IMG/VR virus record: IMGVR_UViG_3300013128_001684
Span: 1 to 21,222 of that record
Direction: 5' to 3' (one strand)
From: a virus
Length of the DNA stretch: 21,222 nucleotides
The position numbers were made by a program, and so were the translations under genes. This document shows, in pieces, positions 1 to 9,546 of the stretch. Numbering within the stretch: the stretch's first letter is position 1; every line of letters begins with the position of its first letter. The notes beneath the pieces are model-generated. The model searched no databases. It saw nothing but the letters and a program-made list of their open reading frames with translations, and was not told the DNA's origin.

Positions 1-3000
1 TATATATGACTGTACAGCCCTTTCTATACCTATACTTCCTGGAGAAGCATTATACTCTCCTACCCAATTAATTTTTAAAGTTCCTAATGTTGCAACTACG
101 TATCTATTAAATCTACCTCTAAATAATGGGTCTGTATTAGTTCTACTATTATAGCTATCAGCATTTAATGTATCACTATTCTCACTTTTAAATAAACTGT
201 AAGGATAGGACATAGTATCATGGGTCCAAGAGGCATTACTTCCTACTACTATTCCACAATATGTTATTAAATGTTCTGATCCAGCTGCATACCCCATTAT
301 ATTAAAAAAAACATACTTATTATCTACACTAAACTCTTTAAGTCTAAGTATACCACTTGTTTTACTATTTACAACTTTCTCATTTCCTTTAAAAATTAAA
401 GCATTCTGAGGTTGTGTAATACCTGTTAATTCTGATGGTGCACCACTACCTATAAACTTTAATTCTTTAACTTCTAAAGTATTATTTATTGTAGTTTTTC
501 CACTAACTGTTAAAGTATTAGATATTGTTGTATTATTAGCAGCTAAATCATTTACTACTGATAAGTTACCTCTTATTCTAACATCTATTTTTCCATAATT
601 ACCAAAGCCATCACCAAAATCCATAACTAAACTTCTAAAACCTTCATTACTAGTTACTGCCACATCAGAGCTTTTATCTATTAAATGTATGCCAAAGGGG
701 TACTCTGTGCTACTTAAATATCCACCTATTGTAGCGTATATAATCTCTTCTGGGGTAGTATCATTAGGAAACGTATTTCCTAAAACTAATTTTGGAGTAG
801 TTGTTAGTCCATCACTTACTATAAAGTTATGGGCATTTATGTCCCCATTTATTAATGCTTTTAAATTTGTATCTATTACTAATTCTGATGCTAATCTTCC
901 TGCAGCTGTAGGCGCTGGAATACCAATAACTACCTGTTCTTCAAAATACGCTGGGCTTGATACTAATAGCTTTCTACTTACTGTTAAATCACCTAAATTT
1001 GCTGATACAAAATACATGTCATTAGCAAAAAGAGATCCATATACAAACACATCATCTCTAAATATAGCATTAGGACTAAATGTTACTCTATTTAGTAAAC
1101 CATTACCATTAAAAAACACGTCACCATTAAACAACCACGCGTTAGCCGCTTCACCTAAGTCTAGTTTTGCGAACTTAATATCTAACAGATCTCCGCCATA
1201 TGAACCAGACCCATAAAAGTGAGTTTTTACTATAAGGTCATCATCTATAGTTATATCTGGTAATAATGTCGTATGATCTTCTAACAATATATAATCTATG
1301 GATTCAATTGCATTATTAGGATCTTTTATTATTATTGATCCATTAGAAGGGTCACTACTATCATATGGATTATTTAATGAATATACATACGTACCTGTAT
1401 CACCTGGGCAATAACTTGAATCATATGTAGATATTCCAGTATATAAGCTTGCAACAAAACTCTGTAATCCTGTATAGCCATCATATGTTACACTATATCC
1501 AGCTACTGTTAAAGGTACTGGGTTACTGTTAAAATTAATAGAATAACTAATTATATCACTAGTCTCTATTCCTCTTCCCCATTCTAATAAATCCGTAAAA
1601 CTTTTATTAATAAACCATAATGAATCTACAGATGTACCGTAGAGAGTTTTAACTACTCTGTCAAAATCTTCACCTAAGTCTCCTATTGTAAATAATCTCT
1701 CTCCGTTACTATTATAAGCTTCGTAAAAACCTGCTACTCCTGTATATCCTTTATAATCTGATAACCCAGATACACCAACTGTAGCTACTCCTGGTTTTAT
1801 AACCACAACAGCTTGTGATCCAGTAAGTCCCAAATCATTAAAAGAAAAGCTTTGTGGTATGCCTGTAAAACCTAAATACGCCTTATTTAAATCACTAAGT
1901 ATGCTTGGTATACTCCATGTTTTTCCATAAAGGCCTTCACCAATATAAGCATCTTTATCAACAAAAAAATGTTTTCTGATTCTTTGTGAGTCATTTATAT
2001 CTACTACAACATTAACTCCTGTAGAATACCTATCTGTATTCCAATCAGAAGGTATATTATCCCATGCTGGTTGAAAAGTATTAAATCCTAACCTACCCTT
2101 AAAATCTATTACTGAAAAATTATTTAAAGTTTCAGTCACAGGATCATATGAACTAATGTACGAAGAATAAATACCTGTTATAGTTCCTTTGTTTTGTATT
2201 GCTAAAGCTGCTACACCATCTACATCTTCTTTTACAAAATAAGAGCTACTAGGTCCTGTGAGACCTTGTGTGTTTATACTTAAAGCATCTTTATACTCTC
2301 TAACTCCTGTAGTTCCGCTATCATAACCTATATATAAACTGTTTAAAGATTCTTGATTAGCTACTATTTCACCTTTATTTAACTGCTCCGGTCCTGTAGC
2401 TGGGGTGTTGGGGTACTCAAAAGAACCCGTTTCTTCACCAACTTGAAGAGCCCCCATTAAAAATTTACCAGAATTATCTAGAACTCGTGGAGTCACTGAA
2501 TTAGTATTAAATGCTTCTGTTCCTAAGCCTTCTCCTACTCCAGATGCATACGCTCCTTCATATAAATTAGCGTATGGATACTGTGGGGTAAAACCAGATA
2601 CCCCAGCATCAACCAGTTCTTTAGATAATCCTGTAGTTCCTAAATCTATCAAATCTTTAGCTGAATACCCACCGTGTTTTGTCCTATAAGTTAATTCTTC
2701 TAAGGACATTACTCTTTTATCATAAAGTGTTAATAAGTCTACTATTTGATCCGTGCTTAAATTACTATTACCAGCTTTTCTATAAATAACAGCTATAGGA
2801 ACTTTATAATGATTAGACGTAGGAGGCTGTAACGATACAACACTTGGGTCAAGAAAGCTGGAAGAATAAAATATATTTTTATCAATAGAACCTGTATACC
2901 CCTCAATAACTTTAACATCAAAAACAGCCCTTAATCTATTAGCTGTCTCTGTTCCAAATCTCGGATCTCTTAAGCTACTATCATAATAAATTTCAGGATC

Positions 3001-3522
3001 AGTTCCTGTTACTGCGGTAGCTTCAGCAAAATGAATATCTACGTATATAATATCTACTCTATTGGCCACGGGTGTCGTTAAACTTGGTATTAATGACAGC
3101 GTCTTTGTTTTATCAGAAGTTATAGAATCGTCGCCTAAATCTATTAAGTCACTTGGATATTGCTGAGTATTATAGTATAAATCTCCCGTTAAAAATACAT
3201 AAAATCCTTTTATATACAATACAGCGGGATTTTCTATAGTACTTCCACCTTTTACATAAAAATTATTATTTGATAATCCTATTACTTTAAAAGCATCGTC
3301 TGTGGGTAAAAGTGGAGCTTTTAAACAATACTTTTTATAAGGTACAGCAATATCACCGTATGTATGTTGTATACCTCTTCTAGTTTGATCTAATTGAGAT
3401 ATACTAATACCTCTTATTTCATCATCTGTAAGAGGTTTATTTTTTTGAGAATGAAAATAATAATATCTTTTATTCTCGTCGTATATAATTATATTTGAAT
3501 AGTTCCCTGTTTTTCCACTCAT
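1..3522 (-). CDS. Large tail/baseplate-type virion protein (3' end beyond window)
   Basis: An uninterrupted reading frame of 1174 codons runs from the ATG at 3522 to the window edge, so the C-terminus is missing. The start is supported by an AAAGGA Shine-Dalgarno that overlaps the terL stop 11 bp upstream. Residues about 154-206 contain RVDIIYVDIHFAE followed by SLRDPRFGTETANRLRAVF. This resembles a conserved segment (RxDxVxLDVW...DPALGGPDTATR) that I associate with DUF6519-type baseplate or beta-helix proteins. The middle has many G-x-T-G tetrapeptides (GYTG, GLTG, GFTG, GTTG). Towards the right of the visible part come short repeats rich in N, T, G and V (for example NGDINAHNFIVSDG and GNLSVVNDLAANNTTISNT), as in beta-solenoid fibres. 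Position after terL also fits a structural gene. A tail fibre, spike or baseplate-attached protein is likely; the exact role is inferred. Confidence 0.75.
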   Translation of the reverse strand, partial: MSGKTGNYSNIIIYDENKRYYYFHSQKNKPLTDDEIRGISISQLDQTRRGIQHTYGDIAVPYKKYCLKAPLLPTDDAFKVIGLSNNNFYVKGGSTIENPAVLYIKGFYVFLTGDLYYNTQQYPSDLIDLGDDSITSDKTKTLSLIPSLTTPVANRVDIIYVDIHFAEATAVTGTDPEIYYDSSLRDPRFGTETANRLRAVFDVKVIEGYTGSIDKNIFYSSSFLDPSVVSLQPPTSNHYKVPIAVIYRKAGNSNLSTDQIVDLLTLYDKRVMSLEELTYRTKHGGYSAKDLIDLGTTGLSKELVDAGVSGFTPQYPYANLYEGAYASGVGEGLGTEAFNTNSVTPRVLDNSGKFLMGALQVGEETGSFEYPNTPATGPEQLNKGEIVANQESLNSLYIGYDSGTTGVREYKDALSINTQGLTGPSSSYFVKEDVDGVAALAIQNKGTITGIYSSYISSYDPVTETLNNFSVIDFKGRLGFNTFQPAWDNIPSDWNTDRYSTGVNVVVDINDSQRIRKHFFVDKDAYIGEGLYGKTWSIPSILSDLNKAYLGFTGIPQSFSFNDLGLTGSQAVVVIKPGVATVGVSGLSDYKGYTGVAGFYEAYNSNGERLFTIGDLGEDFDRVVKTLYGTSVDSLWFINKSFTDLLEWGRGIETSDIISYSINFNSNPVPLTVAGYSVTYDGYTGLQSFVASLYTGISTYDSSYCPGDTGTYVYSLNNPYDSSDPSNGSIIIKDPNNAIESIDYILLEDHTTLLPDITIDDDLIVKTHFYGSGSYGGDLLDIKFAKLDLGEAANAWLFNGDVFFNGNGLLNRVTFSPNAIFRDDVFVYGSLFANDMYFVSANLGDLTVSRKLLVSSPAYFEEQVVIGIPAPTAAGRLASELVIDTNLKALINGDINAHNFIVSDGLTTTPKLVLGNTFPNDTTPEEIIYATIGGYLSSTEYPFGIHLIDKSSDVAVTSNEGFRSLVMDFGDGFGNYGKIDVRIRGNLSVVNDLAANNTTISNTLTVSGKTTINNTLEVKELKFIGSGAPSELTGITQPQNALIFKGNEKVVNSKTSGILRLKEFSVDNKYVFFNIMGYAAGSEHLITYCGIVVGSNASWTHDTMSYPYSLFKSENSDTLNADSYNSRTNTDPLFRGRFNRYVVATLGTLKINWVGEYNASPGSIGIERAVQSYI

Positions 3523-3533
3523 TGTATATCCTT

Positions 3534-6500
3534 TTATCGAAAAAAAGTTCTAAAACTTGGCATTAAAGACGGCCTTCTATAATTTCCGCCAGCTAACGTT
3601 CTCATTGAAGGCCTTTTAAGTTCTATTTTTCTTGCCTCTAAACTTCTAACATTTTTATACATTCTAGCTTGTGATGATATAACTCCTACAGAATGCACAC
3701 CTATACCTTTAATTTTATATTCAGTAGCTACTAAAACCATACGTGCTAAAGCATCACTTAAATCGTCGTGACTTCCCTCTGTTTCTGGAGCAGCTACTTT
3801 TATTAAGTATTTAGATTTTTGATATGCTTGTAATGTTAAAAGTTCTTGTACAAGTGGGGTGTCTTTTTCTATTTTTCCGTTTATTTCCACTGGATTACCA
3901 TCAGGTAACCTTATTGTTTGTGATATAAAAGTTGATAATAAATTTTGATACGCTGTTGAATTAGATACCTCTGTAAAAGTTCTAGATTCAAAGCACTTAT
4001 GACCTTTTTTCTCTAATAATGGAACAACACTTAAACCATAGTACTGGTCCATTAGTCCTTTAACTACATAAAATCTATCTAAATATGAAGCTACCCAATC
4101 TGATATTTCATCTGGTACAAAGTAATCTTTACCCTCGTCTCCAGCAAATCTTATATCACAACAGTCTACTTCTATTTTATCTATATCTTGTCCTTCAACT
4201 TTTTCTTTAACCCAATGTCCTATACATACTGATGTTCCGTCATTCTTTAAACCCACATCTATACCCATAAAATGAGGTACTCTTTCAAAAGACCTTACTT
4301 TATATCTTAAACTAGGAACTATATTCTGTCTTACAGTAGTCTCGTCTTCTATCCACGCTGAATGCTTGTCACTAAACTGTGCCCCAAATTCTGATATAAA
4401 CGTTCTTGGATTTTCGCTAAATTTTGATTTTAAATACTCTGTAGAAAGATTAGGGTCCATTTCCCACGTAGGGGCTTGTATCATAAATAGATTTGTTGTT
4501 TCTTGCTTATAAGATCTTTCATATTCTTCATAAAATTTACCATTTCTACCACACGGTGACGAAATGCATATAACTTTTCCGTCTGGTATACCATCTGGTT
4601 TCTTAAACTTAGCAATAGAGGGAGTTACAGCATCATATATAGCTTTATCATTTTTATCGCTACCCGTAGGTTTGCTACCAATTTTTTTATATTCGTCATA
4701 AAAGAAAAAAGCCATTTCGTCTAGGGCTACTATTAAATTATTTCTACCACGAAGACCTTTAGCGCTACATGGGGCTACATCTATAGATACTGTTGCTCTA
4801 CCGTGATCTCCATATTTATCTAGGTCTCTTTGAGACCTTAATTTCATTCTCTGTTTAGTAGGTTTATCTCTATATTTTCTAAAAAACTCACTTCTTTCTA
4901 AATGTCCTGTAACTTTATTAAAAAGTTCTGCGGCAGTATCTTTTCCTGTAGACACACATGTTATTCTAATATCATCTTCGGGCATTATTCCATAATATTC
5001 CTGTGGGCAATATTTATTTAAAAGTCTATAAGTCTCATAAGCTATTATACATGCGGTTATTGTAGTATTATGATTAGTCATTCCATTAGCCACAAAAGAC
5101 TCTCCATCTGGTACGTTTAAATCATAAACCCTTTCTCTACCTTGTGTAACTTCTGTTACAGTATCAAAGAAATATTCAGTATTTTGTATATCCTCAAAAT
5201 GTTTTATAACTTTTATATCTGCATTTAAGTTTTTTGCTACCAAAATAGCCTTATCCAATCTAAAGTAATTAAAATTCTCAGTACAATTAGTTTTTAGTAC
5301 ATTACCTATGGCATCCCTTAGTAGCATTCTTTTAGGTTCTGACTTCTTTTTAGGATATATGCCATCAGATTTACCTTTACATACGGAGTCCCTTAATTTT
5401 CTACACCATTCTTTTTGATAAGGTATTGACTCAGTTTTACTTTTATTCCCCCGAAATCCTTTATTTATATGATTTTCTAATAACGACTTTTTTCTTTCAC
5501 TAATAAAACCTATTTCATTGTGAAATATTTTTAGCGACTTAAATCCTACTATATTTAAATGATAATAAACTTTATTAAATTTTCTATTCAATCTATTTTT
5601 TACTCTACTAACTATTCCAAAATTTAGTAATAATAATTGAAGCTCCTGAGCAAGTTTTAAACTTGCCGTCGAAAAAGAAACAATACTTCGTTTAGATTCA
5701 ACACAGCCATCAGTCTCAAAAAGACCCCTTAAAAAAGAAGCCACAACTGATTTTGGAGATTGCATAATTATCCAAGGTATTCTTTTTGTGTCACTTTTTG
5801 AATCTAAATTAAAACCTATTTTATCAAAAAAAGCTCTCATATCTACAGAACAGTACGATACTTTATACACTTCTTTTCCATTTTTTTTAAGAACGGAGGG
5901 TTTACCTATTGTGTTCGTAAAAATATTTATAACTTGATTTAACCAATCTGGATACGGACCCACTGTAACATCTAGAGAGTTATTTGAAACCCATGTACCG
6001 TCACCTACTAGTATCCCTAAAAGCTCAGACCACTTTTCATCAAAAATATTAGGTGTATTTACACACTTTCTACCTGTTAACTTACCCTTATATTTTTCTA
6101 CAGTTACATAATCTTTAGACCACATATCTGTTTTTCTGTGAATACACAGTATATCTCCTACTTTAATATCCTCTAAATGTCTCCATTTAATAGTACCATC
6201 ATTATCTAAAATTTTAACTCTGTGATTAGGAGTACCATCAATATGAAAACCATAAAAACTTTTCAATTTTACAATATCTCTTTCTCCGCCATTATAAAAA
6301 TAAGCTGATTCTGACCTATTAATACCCTCTTGGGCTACACCTACTTTTAACGGCTGATACTCTTCTCCATCACGATTACCTAATTCTTGTATCTCTATTA
6401 ATCCATTATTAGTATTTACAAATGTTCCTTCAGAAACGCACTTTCCTGCGCGTCTTCCGCACACTAATATCAAATCAGTAAATGTATTACCGTAGTCTCT

Positions 6501-6803
6501 TCTATTAACTCTTCCTTCATTAAATAAATAATTAAGATACTCAACTTCATTAAATCTATAAAGCTCTATTTCGTTAAATCTGTCTTTAATTATAATATCT
6601 CTATTACTACTTTTATCTAGTTCTAACTGATAAAAACACTTAATAATAAACCTCTGCGCCGGATATAAGGGTGGAATCTCTTTAGAAGACCCCAGGCCTA
6701 AACCCCACTCAGCAGTACAAAATTCCAGTATATTCTTATCTAGAATCTTACTGGAATCTTTTTCACTTTTAATAAAATTAGTGCAAAGTTCAGCTATACT
6801 CAT
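3534..6803 (-). CDS. terL: Terminase large subunit (TerL) with in-frame intein
   Basis: This is the ATP-driven DNA packaging motor and headful or site nuclease. The precursor is 1089 aa; removing the intein (residues 122-579) leaves 631 aa, a normal TerL size. The ATPase domain shows Walker A GRRAGK (116-121) rejoined to TT (580-581), Walker B LIVALDEMA (690-698, D695/E696) and the coupling motif VICISSP (744-750). The RNase H-like nuclease domain shows FMGIDVGLKNDGT (D849), LMDQYYG (D919) and SHDDLSDAL (D1013, D1014, D1017), so all acidic metal ligands look present. The ATG at 6803 overlaps the stop of the upstream gene as ATGA, which suggests translational coupling. The product would be inactive until the intein splices, because the P-loop is split. 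Assignment is very secure. Confidence 0.97.
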   Translation of the reverse strand: MSIAELCTNFIKSEKDSSKILDKNILEFCTAEWGLGLGSSKEIPPLYPAQRFIIKCFYQLELDKSSNRDIIIKDRFNEIELYRFNEVEYLNYLFNEGRVNRRDYGNTFTDLILVCGRRAGKCVSEGTFVNTNNGLIEIQELGNRDGEEYQPLKVGVAQEGINRSESAYFYNGGERDIVKLKSFYGFHIDGTPNHRVKILDNDGTIKWRHLEDIKVGDILCIHRKTDMWSKDYVTVEKYKGKLTGRKCVNTPNIFDEKWSELLGILVGDGTWVSNNSLDVTVGPYPDWLNQVINIFTNTIGKPSVLKKNGKEVYKVSYCSVDMRAFFDKIGFNLDSKSDTKRIPWIIMQSPKSVVASFLRGLFETDGCVESKRSIVSFSTASLKLAQELQLLLLNFGIVSRVKNRLNRKFNKVYYHLNIVGFKSLKIFHNEIGFISERKKSLLENHINKGFRGNKSKTESIPYQKEWCRKLRDSVCKGKSDGIYPKKKSEPKRMLLRDAIGNVLKTNCTENFNYFRLDKAILVAKNLNADIKVIKHFEDIQNTEYFFDTVTEVTQGRERVYDLNVPDGESFVANGMTNHNTTITACIIAYETYRLLNKYCPQEYYGIMPEDDIRITCVSTGKDTAAELFNKVTGHLERSEFFRKYRDKPTKQRMKLRSQRDLDKYGDHGRATVSIDVAPCSAKGLRGRNNLIVALDEMAFFFYDEYKKIGSKPTGSDKNDKAIYDAVTPSIAKFKKPDGIPDGKVICISSPCGRNGKFYEEYERSYKQETTNLFMIQAPTWEMDPNLSTEYLKSKFSENPRTFISEFGAQFSDKHSAWIEDETTVRQNIVPSLRYKVRSFERVPHFMGIDVGLKNDGTSVCIGHWVKEKVEGQDIDKIEVDCCDIRFAGDEGKDYFVPDEISDWVASYLDRFYVVKGLMDQYYGLSVVPLLEKKGHKCFESRTFTEVSNSTAYQNLLSTFISQTIRLPDGNPVEINGKIEKDTPLVQELLTLQAYQKSKYLIKVAAPETEGSHDDLSDALARMVLVATEYKIKGIGVHSVGVISSQARMYKNVRSLEARKIELKRPSMRTLAGGNYRRPSLMPSFRTFFR
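5067..6440 (-). mobile_element. Intein with LAGLIDADG homing endonuclease, in the TerL P-loop
   Basis: The 458-residue insertion starts at Cys122 (CVSEGTFV, block A) and ends in HN579, followed by Thr580 as the +1 extein nucleophile. Block B is TPNHRVKIL (191-199). The endonuclease motifs are LLGILVGDGT (261-270) and FLRGLFETDG (357-366), a two-motif dodecapeptide arrangement with an acidic residue in each. The C-terminal blocks are RVYDLNVPDGESFVANG and MTNHN. All residues needed for splicing (Cys1, block B Thr/His, penultimate His, terminal Asn, +1 Thr) are visible, so it should splice. With both endonuclease motifs present it may still be mobile. Inteins often sit in P-loops of essential phage ATPases; that is known, but activity here is inferred. 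Confidence 0.96.
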
Positions 6804-7618
6804 TTTTGTAACTTCTTTTTACCGTAATAAATATTTTCAGCTTTCTTTTCAAAACCGTCCATGCTTTTAGCTAGTTGGGCAAAAAATATATTTTTAAATT
6901 GTTCAGGTATATTAACACCAGTAAAAGTTTTTTCTACAGTCATTAAAAAATCTTCAAATATATTCTTAAACCCTTCTCCGTAAAAGTCTATCTTACCTCG
7001 AGAACTCTTTGTTAATAACTTTTCTCTCTTATCTATAGTATCAACTAATTTATTAAGCATTACTATTCTTCGCTCAGATATCTCTGATATATCATCTTTT
7101 AAATTAAAGTTCTCTCTTCTCCATGTTTTAAGAAAAGCTATCTCCTCAGCTATCTCTTTCATTATATTATTTAGTATAGTTACTGTAGGCTTATTTTTAT
7201 CTATAGAATTATATAAGTCATCATTTTCTGTAGGATCTTCTATATACTTCTGTAACTGCGACCCTTGTTGTATATTTATTTCTAATAAATCTAACGGATC
7301 ATTTTTTATTTCTTTTAATTCCTTTAATTCTTTTGATATACCTTCAGATTCTTTATCCATACTAACAATTAAATCATCTGGACTTTTCCGAACTATATTA
7401 CTATTGTCTAATTTTTCTTTAATAGTTTCATCATGATCTATATACAAATCATCTATATTATTTAAAACAATACTACAATCTTCTTTATCCCCTAATAATG
7501 TATCATTTATAAACTTTTCTAAATTTTCATCTTTTTTTTCTATAATTTCATTTTCATTAATAACTAACTTATTCTTCTTTTTACAACTATTAGTACTTTC
7601 GTTATTACTTTCACTCAT
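6800..7618 (-). CDS. Unknown acidic/coiled-coil protein, possible small terminase subunit
   Basis: The 272-aa product is unrecognised by sequence. Its N-terminal half is highly charged and low in complexity (rich in E, K, D, N, with repeated KELKELKEIK-like runs). The second half (about 140-272) looks alpha-helical, with a likely coiled coil around EIAEEIAFLKTWRRE and ERRIVMLNKLVDTIDKRE, and a C-terminal segment GFKNIFEDFLMTVEKTFTGV. The gene lies directly upstream of terL and overlaps it by 4 bp, the classic place of a terS gene. Helical oligomerising proteins of this size occur as small terminases, but I see no clear helix-turn-helix. The start has an excellent AAAGGA Shine-Dalgarno 8 bp upstream. 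The terminase role is an inference from position only. Confidence 0.85.
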   Translation of the reverse strand: MSESNNESTNSCKKKNKLVINENEIIEKKDENLEKFINDTLLGDKEDCSIVLNNIDDLYIDHDETIKEKLDNSNIVRKSPDDLIVSMDKESEGISKELKELKEIKNDPLDLLEINIQQGSQLQKYIEDPTENDDLYNSIDKNKPTVTILNNIMKEIAEEIAFLKTWRRENFNLKDDISEISERRIVMLNKLVDTIDKREKLLTKSSRGKIDFYGEGFKNIFEDFLMTVEKTFTGVNIPEQFKNIFFAQLAKSMDGFEKKAENIYYGKKKLQK

Positions 7619-7652
7619 TTTATATCCTTTATTATGTTATAGTTATGTTATT

Positions 7653-7680
7653 TATTATAAATCCAAACCTTTAGTGTTAA
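7653..7680 (-). promoter_or_regulatory. Candidate promoter before the terS/terL/tail genes
   Basis: The 76-bp gap contains, on the minus strand, TTAACA (7675-7680), a 15-bp spacer and TATAAT (7654-7659), about 35 bp upstream of the ATG at 7618. The sequence ATTTATAATA at 7653-7662 also fits a motif seen upstream of 11315 and 20751. The spacer is shorter than the 17 bp preferred by sigma-70, and the region is very AT-rich, so chance matches are easy. Transcription could also simply continue from upstream. Confidence 0.3.
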
Positions 7681-7694
7681 AATCCATATTTATT

Positions 7695-9533
7695 TCAACA
7701 AGCTTCTTTTCTCATCTTATCCATAACTATATTCGATCCAGACCCCCAAGAGGCTGTAGTTAGGTCATAGTCTCCGCCCATATCTTCTCTTGCTTCATCT
7801 GGATTATTTTTTAGCGTAACTTTTTTTGTAGCAGGATCTAATTTAACTATATCACACGCTTCATCATTATCTGATGCAAATCTAAGACCTGATACTATAC
7901 ATGTGTTACATGTCTTTAAAATACAAGTATCGCACTTGCTGGCTTTTTTTAGCATGGCCTTGGAATTTAAATGATATTTTTCAGTAGTACAGTTATTAAG
8001 AGCATTAGCATCAACTACATCCAAATGGGAAAGAGCTTCCCTAACCATTCCTACAGCTTCGGGCATGGGTATCATTGACGCCAACTTAGTTTCTACCTTA
8101 TCTACAGATATACCTGCTTCAAGAGCCTTATATGTAGACTCTTTTAATGAATTCCTATTAGCATATTTTCTATTTTCACTCTGATGAAAGTACCCTTTCA
8201 CTCCACCTTCTCTTACTTCTTTTTTATGGCTTAATGTCGCTAAAAAAGTATCCCTAATGATACCTAACACATTTTCATTAGATTCAAGGGACTTTTTAAA
8301 CGCATTAGCATTATCAGAGGATATCCTATCAGTAAAATAGAGGTCATCAATATAACTAGAAGCAATTTTTTTATCTATTTTACCATCACGAGGTAACTCC
8401 GCACAACCAGTAGCTTTTGCTACTTTATTAATAGAGTCGTCATATTCCCCATTACTAATAGTTTGTACTATATATGTAGGATTAGTCGACGCTGTCTTTA
8501 TAGCTTTTATTGCTTCATCAGGTGTTTTATAATAAGAAATATCTACATATACATTACCAATTAACCCCTGTAAGCTTGCTATTTTCTTTATTTCACTAGA
8601 ATATTTACTTATTATGTCTGAAGTAAAATTACTCTTAATAGATTCCTTTAAAGAATCTCCCATCTTACCTTTAAGCATTTCATTTTGTATAAAAGCTAAA
8701 ATAGGTCTTACATCATTAAATCTTTGGCATAAAGCAGCTTTTTCATCCATAGCAATCTTATTAGATAACTCTTTTTCAAAAGCTGTCTTAATCTCATCAT
8801 AATTAATATCATTAGATTCTTTACTAGCTACTTTTACTTCCTGAATATTAGACTTGGGTAATAAAGCATTTCTAAGGTCTTCTTTAGAGCTTAATACAGT
8901 ATTAGACTCTATAAGTCCTGCAATCTTAAGATGTGTAGAGTACTCTTTTAACACATTCTCATTATAATCTAATGAAGACACTACAGACTTTTTAAGTTCT
9001 GAACAAAACCCGTCTTTATGTGTAGCGCACACACATTTCTTAGGATCACCAATAACATACTTAGCTAGTCTTACCTTTGACCCTAACTTTTTAGCAGCTT
9101 CCTTGCACGTATCAAAAGGAGACAAATCTACATAAACATTACCTAAAAGACCCTGCTCCTCAGATACTTTCCTAAGCTCTTCACTTGCTTCTTTTATTAA
9201 ATTATTAGGATATAATGAAGAAAGCTTACTTGCTAAGTCTTTACCAATAAGCCCTGCCATTATTTCTTTCTTAGCAGTATTAACAATATCCTTTATATCA
9301 GAGCTACTTATTTTGTCATTAGTAGAAACTCTCTCCACATTAACGGTATTAGGAATAAGTGATGCGCTTTTATCTTTGTAATTCCAAGCCGCCTGTAACT
9401 CAGGTATTATCTGAACATTAAAAGGACGAGGAATATTATCCTTTTTATCAACATCTATAACAGCCCAATCAAGGTCTGGAACCTTAACTTCAGCTTCTTT
9501 TTCATTGAAAAAATTATCAAATGAAGTACCCAT
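7695..9533 (-). CDS. Unknown 612-aa protein with an internal domain duplication and cysteine clusters
   Basis: I do not recognise the family. The frame is open upstream to a TTG at 9560, but the ATG at 9533 is chosen because an AGGAG lies about 6 bp before it. A domain appears twice: EEQGLLGNVYVDLSPFDTC (about residues 126-144) and ASLQGLIGNVYVDISYYKTP (about 319-338), each preceded by a similar helical stretch and followed by an EA(A/I)K-rich helix. Cysteine-rich patches follow: CVCATHKDGFC (about 167-177) and, near the C-terminus, KCDTCILKTCNTC, which could bind metal. Its place in the packaging/structural block suggests a virion or head-assembly component, but nothing in the sequence proves that. 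It starts 13 bp after the preceding gene. Confidence 0.88.
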   Translation of the reverse strand: MGTSFDNFFNEKEAEVKVPDLDWAVIDVDKKDNIPRPFNVQIIPELQAAWNYKDKSASLIPNTVNVERVSTNDKISSSDIKDIVNTAKKEIMAGLIGKDLASKLSSLYPNNLIKEASEELRKVSEEQGLLGNVYVDLSPFDTCKEAAKKLGSKVRLAKYVIGDPKKCVCATHKDGFCSELKKSVVSSLDYNENVLKEYSTHLKIAGLIESNTVLSSKEDLRNALLPKSNIQEVKVASKESNDINYDEIKTAFEKELSNKIAMDEKAALCQRFNDVRPILAFIQNEMLKGKMGDSLKESIKSNFTSDIISKYSSEIKKIASLQGLIGNVYVDISYYKTPDEAIKAIKTASTNPTYIVQTISNGEYDDSINKVAKATGCAELPRDGKIDKKIASSYIDDLYFTDRISSDNANAFKKSLESNENVLGIIRDTFLATLSHKKEVREGGVKGYFHQSENRKYANRNSLKESTYKALEAGISVDKVETKLASMIPMPEAVGMVREALSHLDVVDANALNNCTTEKYHLNSKAMLKKASKCDTCILKTCNTCIVSGLRFASDNDEACDIVKLDPATKKVTLKNNPDEAREDMGGDYDLTTASWGSGSNIVMDKMRKEAC

Positions 9534-9546
9534 ATCTTTCTCCTTT

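Noticed and set aside
689-1216. Plus-strand ORF of 175 aa
   Set aside because: It is antisense to the large tail gene, whose minus-strand frame is uninterrupted from 3522 to 1 and has a good ribosome site. The plus-strand product has no recognisable motif.
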